A stretch of DNA of 64,000 bases from NCBI GenBank assembly GCA_017550165.1, contig JAFZQH010000029.1, forward strand, positions 62,001 through 126,000. Reading direction: 5' to 3'. Each line of letters starts with the position of its first letter. The first letter of the stretch is position 1. A model generated the notes under the pieces. It was not told where the DNA came from. It saw nothing but the letters and a program-made list of their open reading frames with translations, and did no database searches. The position numbers were made by a program, and so were the translations under genes. The DNA is from Lachnospiraceae bacterium. GTDB lineage: Bacteria > Bacillota > Clostridia > Lachnospirales > Lachnospiraceae. Below are positions 9,004 to 15,879 of this stretch, in pieces.

Positions 9004-10241
9004 TACCCTATCCTCTGGCAGTCGGTAGCTTCGCCTGCCGCGATCATGGCATCTATCTGTTCATTGGAATATCCGAGTTTAGCAAGTACCTCCCTGGTCT
9101 GCTCTCCGAGGAAAGCTGACCTTTTGTATTCAGGCACTTCCGTATCAGAAAAAACTACAGGTGTGCGGACCATTGTACGTTCCGCTCCGTTATCCATGGT
9201 GACTTTCGCCAGGCAGCCGCTCTCCCAGGCCTGGGGATCCTTTAAAATCTCGCTCCATGTTGCGCATCTGCCGTAGGGCAGGTCTGCCTTGTCCATGATC
9301 TCGCACATTTCGTCCATGGTATGCTTAGCCACCTCAGACCTTACTATCTCGTAGAACTCCTCCAGATTGTCCTGAAGGTTGGTAAGGGGATAGAACTTCT
9401 CATTTCCGATAAGATCCTCCCTGCCGATGGCTGTCATGAAACGGTCATATAATACGTTATATTGGGGCATGGCTATCTGGAGCCAGCCGCCATCCTTGGT
9501 TTTATGAGTGATCTGAAGCTGGTTGGCAAGCTTTTTACGTGATACGGGGAACTGTGTGGACACATCCCCGTACTGGTTGGCCTGGAGCATCAATGCCACA
9601 TCCCAGATAGCTGTATGATAGAGGCTGACCGTGACCATATCGCCTATTCCCGTGCGGTAAGCTCGATAGAGCGCCGCCAGAATACCTGAAGCCAGATACA
9701 TTCCAACCTGGTGATCGCCAAATCCTGCGATTGGAGTCATGGGAACATGGTCTACGTCATACATGGTGCCCATTACGCCGCCTCTTGCAAAATAAGCCGT
9801 GAAATCAAACCCGGGAAGATCCTTGTCCGGGCCCTTCTCTCCGAAGCCGGATACATACCCGAATACAAGCTTGGGATATTTAGCAGACAATGTGGGATAA
9901 TCAAGTCCTGCGCGCTTTAAGCCGTTAGGACGGATATTTGTAACAAATACATCGCATTTCGCAATGAGCTTCTCTAACGCCTCTCGCCCTGCTTCAGACT
10001 TGGTGTTAAGGGTGATACAGGATTTGCCCGTGTTCTCCAGGGTAAATGATGTGTCATCCTTATCTCCGTAAGGACGGCCTTCGTTAGGTCCCTGAAAACG
10101 AAGGGGATCACCCTTGGGAGATTCTACTTTAATGACTTCAGCCCCCAGGTCCGCAAGATATCGGGTACAGCAGGGGCCTGCGATAAATGTGGCGAGTTCT
10201 ACAACTTTAATACCCTCGAGGGGTCGTTTTTCATTTCTCAT
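9003..10241 (-). CDS. family III CoA-transferase (CaiB/BaiF)
   Basis: A 412-residue class III CoA-transferase. It would move CoA between the 2-hydroxy acid and the product acyl-CoA, like HadA or FldA in amino-acid fermentation. The N-terminus KVVELATFIAGPCCTRYLAD and the segment GAEVIKVESPKGDP are family signatures. D176 in IAGFGDHQVG is the expected catalytic aspartate that forms the mixed anhydride and acyl-CoA intermediates. The gene begins directly after the stop of the dehydratase beta gene and overlaps the activase start by one base, so it is tightly coupled to the dehydratase. Sequence alone does not tell the acid used (isocaproate, phenyllactate/cinnamate, glutarate and others all use this family). 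Confidence 0.92.
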   Translation of the reverse strand: MRNEKRPLEGIKVVELATFIAGPCCTRYLADLGAEVIKVESPKGDPLRFQGPNEGRPYGDKDDTSFTLENTGKSCITLNTKSEAGREALEKLIAKCDVFVTNIRPNGLKRAGLDYPTLSAKYPKLVFGYVSGFGEKGPDKDLPGFDFTAYFARGGVMGTMYDVDHVPMTPIAGFGDHQVGMYLASGILAALYRAYRTGIGDMVTVSLYHTAIWDVALMLQANQYGDVSTQFPVSRKKLANQLQITHKTKDGGWLQIAMPQYNVLYDRFMTAIGREDLIGNEKFYPLTNLQDNLEEFYEIVRSEVAKHTMDEMCEIMDKADLPYGRCATWSEILKDPQAWESGCLAKVTMDNGAERTMVRTPVVFSDTEVPEYKRSAFLGEQTREVLAKLGYSNEQIDAMIAAGEATDCQRIG

Positions 10242-11366
10242 TTAAATCATCTCCTTTAATGCCTGAAGCATGGTCCTGGCCTGCTCCATGTTCTCCATCT
10301 GCCTGTCAACTTCGATAAGTACACAGGGCAGTCCCCTTTCATCACATGCCTTCTTGATGAGAGGATAGTCGAATTCCTCAGGATCGCAGAATTTGGTGAG
10401 TATCACGACCACGCCCTGGGCTTCCGCAAAGGCGGCTTTATTGGTGATCATGTTCACACGTTTCTTATCCGGGTCATAAAGCACGGAACAGTTATCCATA
10501 TTGCAGAATTTATTGACCAAAGCGTCCAGATTGGACTCATTGCCGGCCTTATCCGGGGCATCCACCGTATACTGGCGGGACTGGGCTGCCACGTCATCTG
10601 CTGCTATGGTAAATCCGAGTTCGTCAATTATATCATTCAATGCCGGTGAATCAGCCAGGATCCCGGAAATAAGGATCCTTGTTCCGCTCTTTGCCGGTTC
10701 TTCCTCGGTAATATATGCGATCAGCTCACGCACCAGCTTTGTATGCTCACTTTTTTCCATAAACGTTGCAGACTTGAACACGTCGCTGCGCTCGGACGCG
10801 GAAACTTCCGGGTGCTTGGACGCTATTGTAGCAAAATCCCGCATCGCCTGATTATGATCGTTATACACACGGATCGACTCTCCGAGAGCTCCGTCGTCAA
10901 AGGTCTTTCCTGCTGCCTTCTCCAGATCTGATATCAGGCGCTCATATCCGGCTTTTGTAAAGGCATGTCCATATCCGGGCTTACGGTTCTGAGGATAGGT
11001 CATGGGGATAAAGGGAATGTCTTTGACTCCGTATTTCCAGTTCTCTCCCAGGCATTTCAAGGAGTCGCACAAGGATGGGACTACCAATGCAGAAGCGCCT
11101 TTGTATACGCCCTTCATTCCAAGTTCCAATATGGACTGGACTATGGAACATATAAAAGCCGGAAAATACCTCTTGGCCTCATTAAGCTGAATATCAGCGC
11201 CCCAGGCTCCCATGGGAACGCAGCCCATTGAATGGATGATCTCTTCGGGGGTATACACCGGAGCTACCAGAACTACAGGTTTTCCTTCGTCAATGTATCG
11301 CTTCATCAAAGTCTCGGGATGAGTGGCGATCTCATGAAATTTCTCAAATAATTCTTTTTTATTCAT
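10242..11366 (-). CDS. 2-hydroxyacyl-CoA dehydratase subunit (HgdB/HadC type)
   Basis: A 374-residue subunit of the [4Fe-4S] radical dehydratase that removes water from (R)-2-hydroxyacyl-CoA. It has the family layout: VVLVAPVYTPEEIIHSMGCVP near 30-50, a second Cys in FPAFICS near 70, VVPSLCDSLKCLG near 95-107, and the C-terminal KFCDPEEFDYPLIKKACDE segment. These cysteines match the cluster ligand positions of the family. It forms a heterodimer with the product of the preceding gene; the start codon overlaps that gene's stop by one base. It is the shorter, beta-type subunit by size and order. The substrate cannot be assigned. Confidence 0.9.
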   Translation of the reverse strand: MNKKELFEKFHEIATHPETLMKRYIDEGKPVVLVAPVYTPEEIIHSMGCVPMGAWGADIQLNEAKRYFPAFICSIVQSILELGMKGVYKGASALVVPSLCDSLKCLGENWKYGVKDIPFIPMTYPQNRKPGYGHAFTKAGYERLISDLEKAAGKTFDDGALGESIRVYNDHNQAMRDFATIASKHPEVSASERSDVFKSATFMEKSEHTKLVRELIAYITEEEPAKSGTRILISGILADSPALNDIIDELGFTIAADDVAAQSRQYTVDAPDKAGNESNLDALVNKFCNMDNCSVLYDPDKKRVNMITNKAAFAEAQGVVVILTKFCDPEEFDYPLIKKACDERGLPCVLIEVDRQMENMEQARTMLQALKEMI

Positions 11367-12601
11367 TATCTCGCCGCCTTTCTTGATTCCATGATCTCTG
11401 TAAGACCCTGAACGCGGGTATCGTATTGTGCTTCGGAGAAATTACGGGGGTCAGCCTGGTCTCCGTCAAAGCTGACAACAGGTATGTCACACGCCTCTCC
11501 GATCTGGCGGCTCATTTCATACATAAAACCGGACCATAATTTGCAGGAGCGATTAGTGTGGACCAGCAATCCGTCCACGCCTATCTCCTTTGCCAGAGCC
11601 ACGCGTTTATCCCTTGCCTTCTCCAGATTGATGGCATTGGGAACGGATGCATAGGCACGGCACATTCCGTCAAAATCATCATATATAAATCCGAAAGCAT
11701 CAGCGTAGATCGTCGTTACCATGTTGATCCCCCTGCTCTTCAGACCGGTGGATGTAACACGCAGCCATGGCCAGCAGGCGATGCCTTCGAACATTATCCT
11801 GTATTTTTCCTCTCCACGGAAGGTGGATTCACCTTTCTCATGATTCTCTTCATATTCTTTGCAGAGAAGTTCCATGGCCTCTGCCGCTTCCTTTTTGCCC
11901 CTGGCGGTGACCATGACGGCCATATGGTTCAACAGATCAAAACCATTAAAGGGAGAGGGACTGTAATGGGCGCATCCGGCCGCCTTAAGCCATGCCCTGG
12001 ATGTCCGGCCCGAGTATTCCATAACCTGCCTGAACCTGTTCTCCGACCATTTTTTGCCTGTTATCTTTTCAAGCTGTTTAATGGCGTCGAAGAACTGCTC
12101 CTTTACGTAAAGAGTCTCGGCGTCAGATACTTCATAGTCAGGATTAAAGGGTATGTCTATCATTATGAGGGGGATATTCAACTCCCTTGAAAGATTCTCA
12201 TACCACTTGATCATGCAGTTGCAGATATTATTGCAGCACAGCAGAAAATCCGGCTGTGGCATGTCCTGGCCTTCGCATTTTTTTACCTTGGCATAGGCCA
12301 GAGAAATACGCGCGTAGGCGCATATATCATTGGAATACCCGTCGGATTCGGCTGTCTCGCACATTTCCTGCCCGTAGCCTCTTGCCGCGATGCCGGCGGC
12401 CTGATTCTCGGGATAAACTACATAAAGTCCCAAAGTCTCCGGGATCTCCACCGGGAAATTGGATGAGCACCAGCCCACCATCTCGCCGCGTGCTTTAGCC
12501 TCTGCCGCATCGGCGTAGGCTCCCGCTGCAATCTGTCCCAGCTTGTATTTGGCACTGTTGGGATCAACAGGTCGTTTCGGTTTCTTTATTTCTTCTGCCA
12601 T
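11366..12601 (-). CDS. 2-hydroxyacyl-CoA dehydratase subunit (HgdA/HadB type)
   Basis: A 411-residue partner of the beta subunit. Candidate Fe-S cysteines are C45 (GWCSSNFP), C94, the cluster CCNNICNC at about 122-129, and a late NRSCKLWSG segment near 340. Acidic, Lys-rich leader residues precede the fold. The gene opens the operon: dehydratase alpha, beta, CoA-transferase, activase, with all junctions at zero or one base. A clear GGAGGTG site precedes the ATG. Only 92 bases separate it from the upstream tetR stop, and 67 of these are a palindromic repeat, so the operon promoter is either in the tetR end or the genes are read from tetR. Related operons usually place the transferase and activase first. 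Confidence 0.9.
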   Translation of the reverse strand: MAEEIKKPKRPVDPNSAKYKLGQIAAGAYADAAEAKARGEMVGWCSSNFPVEIPETLGLYVVYPENQAAGIAARGYGQEMCETAESDGYSNDICAYARISLAYAKVKKCEGQDMPQPDFLLCCNNICNCMIKWYENLSRELNIPLIMIDIPFNPDYEVSDAETLYVKEQFFDAIKQLEKITGKKWSENRFRQVMEYSGRTSRAWLKAAGCAHYSPSPFNGFDLLNHMAVMVTARGKKEAAEAMELLCKEYEENHEKGESTFRGEEKYRIMFEGIACWPWLRVTSTGLKSRGINMVTTIYADAFGFIYDDFDGMCRAYASVPNAINLEKARDKRVALAKEIGVDGLLVHTNRSCKLWSGFMYEMSRQIGEACDIPVVSFDGDQADPRNFSEAQYDTRVQGLTEIMESRKAAR

Positions 12602-12622
12602 ATATTTACACCTCCGGTTCTA

Positions 12623-12689
12623 GTGTGACAGGGGGACGGTCCTTTTGTCAACTTTTTTGTGTGACAAAAGGACCGTCCCCCTGTCACAC
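12623..12689. repeat. palindromic repeat A (GGGGACGG family)
   Basis: Perfect 28-bp arms (12623-12650 and 12662-12689) flank an 11-base loop. The core of each arm is GACAGGGGGACGGTCCTTTT or its complement. It ends 4 bases from the tetR stop codon. The T-rich loop and strong stem could also stop transcription. The same arms recur at 15330 and 63200. Confidence 0.9.
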
Positions 12690-12693
12690 CCTG

Positions 12694-13269
12694 TTATACA
12701 CTGTAGGCTCTTATAGCCACGGGAATATGCCGTTCCATGATATCCCCCAGTGTACTGCCTGTATCATCGGTTATAACCCATTCGTATAAAACTCCCCGGA
12801 ATACCAGCCAGAGATGTCTGTTAATCTCCCGAGCAGTAAACTCGTGGGAAAGAAATCCGTCTTTCTGAAGGATCTCAACAATTCCTATCATCTCTTTATA
12901 CAACTCATTATCTTCCGTACTGTGTCGTTTCATTCCAAACATTCTATGTATGGTGAAATCTTTGCCGTCTTTTTCGACAAGCGGAACCATGGTTTTGGTA
13001 AAGAATCCCGTCAAGTCTGTCAACTTTGGGTTATTAGCGGCCAATTCTCGCAGGATATTGCCAAGATAATTGTCTGAACGGGAGTATATTTCATTGATAA
13101 TATCCATTTTATTCTTGAAATGATGGTAATAGCTTCCGGTAGTAACGCCTGCCGCTGCTGCTATGTCCCGCACTCCCACATTATCAAACCCCTTCTTCCT
13201 GAAAAGGTCTCCGGCACATGCTGCGAGCATTTGTTTCGTTGTAATATCCTTATCGTGGTTTTTTCCCAT
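12694..13269 (-). CDS. TetR family transcriptional regulator
   Basis: A 191-residue TetR/AcrR repressor. The N-terminal helix-turn-helix is clear: LFRKKGFDNVGVRDIAAAAG followed by VTTGSYYHHFKNKMDI (about 22-60). The rest is an all-helical ligand domain of unknown specificity. The ribosome site is AAGGGAG. A promoter lies at 13309-13338. It sits between the membrane hydrolase gene upstream and the dehydratase operon downstream, all on the minus strand. The best nearby operator is the large palindrome over the hydrolase promoter (15271-15315). No copy of that palindrome lies in front of tetR itself, so autoregulation by the same motif is not seen. Target assignment is inferred. Confidence 0.88.
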   Translation of the reverse strand: MGKNHDKDITTKQMLAACAGDLFRKKGFDNVGVRDIAAAAGVTTGSYYHHFKNKMDIINEIYSRSDNYLGNILRELAANNPKLTDLTGFFTKTMVPLVEKDGKDFTIHRMFGMKRHSTEDNELYKEMIGIVEILQKDGFLSHEFTAREINRHLWLVFRGVLYEWVITDDTGSTLGDIMERHIPVAIRAYSV

Positions 13270-13308
13270 TGCTTATTTCTCCCTTTTCAAATAATACGGT
13301 TCTCTTTT

Positions 13309-13338
13309 ACTATATTACGAAAAGCTCTTTCATGCAAT
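13309..13338 (-). promoter_or_regulatory. predicted promoter of tetR
   Basis: On the minus strand TTGCAT (13333-13338) and TATAGT (13309-13314) are 18 bases apart and precede the tetR start by about 40 bases. Confidence 0.5.
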
Positions 13339-13354
13339 CGAAGAAGACAGAAAA

Positions 13355-13421
13355 GACAGGGGACGGTTCTCTGTCTTCTCCTTGGTATTACTGAAGAAGA
13401 CAGAGAACCGTCCCCTGTCTT
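13355..13421. repeat. palindromic repeat B (GGGGACGG family, GTCTTC variant)
   Basis: Perfect 26-bp arms at 13355-13380 and 13396-13421 around a 15-base loop. The core is GACAGGGGACGGTTCTCTGT. It sits 13 bases after the stop of the membrane hydrolase gene, between it and tetR. It shares the GGGGACGGT core with repeat A but has different flanks. Confidence 0.88.
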
Positions 13422-13434
13422 CTTCACGTATTTT

Positions 13435-15249
13435 TTATGCTACAAGTGTGAATCCGGAGAGTGTCACCATTCCTGCAAACATTGCCGCGGGGATAACGCC
13501 GATCCATATATTGCCGTATTTTCTGTATAGATAGGTTACAACACCGGTGGTCCCGCCCATCATATAGCAGTATCCGAAGGCAAAGTCCAGAGATCCGGAT
13601 GATTTATTAACTCCCGTTCCGTAGATATCGATCTGTCCTATAGGAGCGGTTCCGTTTCCTAAGATCATGGATCCGCCGTACTGGATCAGAAGCAGGAAGA
13701 ACAATGCGCTGGCCGTGAGGAATGAATTAACCGCCACAGCGATCCACATATCCTTCTTCTCATTTCCGGTAGAAGGAAGAACCCTCTGGTTCATGTTTCC
13801 GATGAACATTACGATGCCGATGATGATCATGTACGGTATGGCTCTGGTTATTCTCATGGGCGAGAACTCAAGATAGGTGGAGAGGTTCCATACCTGATAG
13901 TTGATGCCTGCGAAGCCTTCTATAAGCCATAACCAGCATCCTACGAAGCACAGAACGATAATTCCAATGATAAATGCCTTGCCGAGGCGGCTCCACTGGA
14001 TTTTGGTCTCGTCTTCTCCGCCCAGAGCGTAATCCGAAAGCTTGAGAGTCTTTCCATCCTTCTTAAGCTTATTGGCGCGGATCACCATCCTTACAACTCC
14101 GATAAGAGCCACTACAAGAAGCCATCCCATGATACCGTTTAAGTTAGCAGATGTAAGCGTGGGGCTTAAAGCCGTTCCTGCGCCCGTCCATTTGATCACA
14201 TAAGCAGATACATGAACGAAGATCAATGCAGGGATAAGAGTTGTAAATAATATGTCGATCGCCCACTGCTTGCCGCCTTTTCTGGGTTCCTTAAAGGGAA
14301 CGGCATTTGCCATGCTCTTAAAGAAGTCTACCTGCATCAGGAGATTTATCAATGAAACAAGTACAAACATCATTGTCACACATGCGATTCCTGAGAAAAG
14401 CTGCTGCCATCCCCACACGGTATTGGTGGGCTCTAAGGATACGGGCTCCTTATTAACCGCATGTTCATAGTCCAGTATGGAAACGATGGTAGTATCACTT
14501 ATATTACCGGTCTGGTGCAATGTTCCGTCGATCTGTGCATAACGGAAGAAATATTTACCCTTCCAGTCCTTATAATCCTTGTTGACTTCAAGGTCGGAGA
14601 TTCCCGAGGTCTCTTTCATATAAGCCAGACAGTCATCCGGGTTCCCGAGGAAATCACCGTCGTACTGGTCTGCGGTGGACTTGATCAGGCAGAAATCAGC
14701 ATCAACCTTTGAAAAACCACCGGATATCTTCATCATAAAGGGGCCGAATACTTCGCAGACACTGCCGACCTTCTCAGGCATTGCATTATATGTTGCCAGA
14801 ACAGTTGCCGTTCCTGCCGAATAACCGATCAGATTAATGTCGTCCTTAACGATGTAATCAAGATTGTTGGCATATTCCGTCACATATATTGACTGGATGT
14901 TACGGTCGATTGACACATCAGACTCGCCGCCTCCCTGAAGATCCGGAGATAACACAACATATCCTCTTCTTGCCAACTCCATTGACCAGGTGTCATTGGA
15001 GTGGGCATGATTGGAACGTCCATGGAAGATGACTGCCAGCGGAGCCGGGTTATCCTTGGTGGCCGTCTTGGGAACATAGGCAAGAGAACTGATCTGTGTT
15101 CCGTTAGGCCCGTCGATATAGATCCTCTTGATGGTGATCTTGCCCCAATCAGACTGGAAGCCCCAGATCATGACAGAACAGAATACCAAAACCAACATGC
15201 TGCAAAGAAAGAAACGGACTGCACGCCCTTTTTCCGATAAGTTTTTCAT
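13435..15249 (-). CDS. membrane-anchored alpha/beta hydrolase with polytopic C-terminal domain
   Basis: A protein of about 604 residues in two parts. After one N-terminal membrane segment (about 13-30), an extracytoplasmic alpha/beta-hydrolase domain (about 50-290) carries the HGRSNH oxyanion region and the nucleophile elbow GYSAG (Ser at about 144). The C-terminal half holds about seven or eight membrane segments and no domain I recognise. ATG 15249 is preferred because AGGAGGG precedes it by 6 bases. The frame is open further up to 15372, but that would translate part of a palindromic repeat and the promoter. The promoter overlaps a large palindromic operator, so expression is probably switched by the nearby TetR protein. 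Esterase or lipid/peptide-modifying activity is possible; the substrate is unknown. Confidence 0.8.
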   Translation of the reverse strand: MKNLSEKGRAVRFFLCSMLVLVFCSVMIWGFQSDWGKITIKRIYIDGPNGTQISSLAYVPKTATKDNPAPLAVIFHGRSNHAHSNDTWSMELARRGYVVLSPDLQGGGESDVSIDRNIQSIYVTEYANNLDYIVKDDINLIGYSAGTATVLATYNAMPEKVGSVCEVFGPFMMKISGGFSKVDADFCLIKSTADQYDGDFLGNPDDCLAYMKETSGISDLEVNKDYKDWKGKYFFRYAQIDGTLHQTGNISDTTIVSILDYEHAVNKEPVSLEPTNTVWGWQQLFSGIACVTMMFVLVSLINLLMQVDFFKSMANAVPFKEPRKGGKQWAIDILFTTLIPALIFVHVSAYVIKWTGAGTALSPTLTSANLNGIMGWLLVVALIGVVRMVIRANKLKKDGKTLKLSDYALGGEDETKIQWSRLGKAFIIGIIVLCFVGCWLWLIEGFAGINYQVWNLSTYLEFSPMRITRAIPYMIIIGIVMFIGNMNQRVLPSTGNEKKDMWIAVAVNSFLTASALFFLLLIQYGGSMILGNGTAPIGQIDIYGTGVNKSSGSLDFAFGYCYMMGGTTGVVTYLYRKYGNIWIGVIPAAMFAGMVTLSGFTLVA

Positions 15250-15270
15250 AGCACCCTCCTGTAGGATCAA

Positions 15271-15323
15271 AAATACATAACGTGTTATGGTTATAACATA
15301 ACACGTTATGTATTTGTTGTCAA
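15271..15323 (-). promoter_or_regulatory. hydrolase promoter overlapped by a 45-bp palindromic operator
   Basis: On the minus strand TTGACA (15318-15323) and TATGTT (15295-15300) are 17 bases apart. Arms 15271-15289 and 15297-15315 form a perfect 19-bp inverted repeat with a 7-base spacer. Each arm contains its own 14-bp dyad (CATAACGTGTTATG and CATAACACGTTATG), and the centre holds GTTATAAC. This looks like two cooperative dimer sites covering the -10 and spacer, a classic repressor position. Confidence 0.8.
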
Positions 15324-15329
15324 CATATT

Positions 15330-15393
15330 TGTGACAGGGGGACGGTCCTTTTGTCACAAAAAAAGTTGACAAAAGGACCGTCCCCCTGTCACA
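15330..15393. repeat. palindromic repeat C (GGGGACGG family)
   Basis: Perfect 27-bp arms at 15330-15356 and 15367-15393 around a 10-base loop, nearly identical to the arms of repeat A. It lies between the divergent hydrolase and VanZ-like genes and ends only 9 bases before the VanZ ATG. Confidence 0.9.
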
Positions 15394-15402
15394 CTATGAT
15401 AT

Positions 15403-15867
15403 ATGAAAGAGAATGCAACCAAAAGACTTAAGATGGTTCTTACCGTCCTAATAATGATCAGCATTGCTGTTGCATGGGGTCATTCCGCCATGCCTGTTCC
15501 CGTATCTCAGGCTGAGTCCGGGTTCTTTTTGGATTTTTTGAAGCCATATCTGAGGGTTTTCATGCCGGATGATGCTATAACTGACCACCTTATCCGAAAG
15601 ATAGCCCATTTCTCCGAATATGGGTTAATGGGCATTGAAATGACAGCTTTCCTGGCAGTATCCGATAGACTGAAGCCCAGATTCTTTATCAATACGCTCT
15701 TTTCCGGGCTGACTATTGCCCTTATAGACGAGACCATTCAGATAATCTCCGGCAGAGGACCCCTTATAAGTGACCTGTGGATCGATCTGGGCGGTTTCGT
15801 AACCGGAGGATTGCTGACAGGGATCATTGTTTATCTGATACGACGCAAAAAGACGCCCGATTCTTGA
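15403..15867 (+). CDS. VanZ-like membrane protein
   Basis: A 154-residue protein with four predicted membrane segments and the VanZ pattern: KIAHFSEYGLMG near 66-77, DETIQ near 108-112 and an ISDLWIDLGG segment near 121-130. VanZ-like proteins are linked to low-level teicoplanin resistance in one system, but most, including this one, have no proven role. No recognisable ribosome binding site precedes the ATG, because palindromic repeat C ends 9 bases upstream. A second ATG at 15433 has none either. The stop codon lies in the loop of the shared terminator with feoB. Confidence 0.8.
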   Translation: MKENATKRLKMVLTVLIMISIAVAWGHSAMPVPVSQAESGFFLDFLKPYLRVFMPDDAITDHLIRKIAHFSEYGLMGIEMTAFLAVSDRLKPRFFINTLFSGLTIALIDETIQIISGRGPLISDLWIDLGGFVTGGLLTGIIVYLIRRKKTPDS

Positions 15868-15878
15868 GCGTCTTTTTT
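15847..15878. terminator. bidirectional terminator between vanZ-like gene and feoB
   Basis: AAAAAGACGC (15847-15856) pairs with GCGTCTTTTT (15868-15877), leaving T-runs on both strands. The VanZ stop codon is in the loop, and feoB ends at 15880 on the other strand, so one hairpin serves both convergent genes. Confidence 0.9.
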
Positions 15879-15879
15879 C

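Noticed and set aside
8203-12601. Naming the dehydratase genes fldABCI or hadABCI
   Set aside because: Gene order differs and there is no partner enoate reductase or acyl-CoA dehydrogenase; the substrate cannot be told from sequence alone.
15250-15372. Longer start for the membrane hydrolase
   Set aside because: The extension would be translated from promoter, operator and palindromic repeat; a perfect ribosome site sits before ATG 15249.
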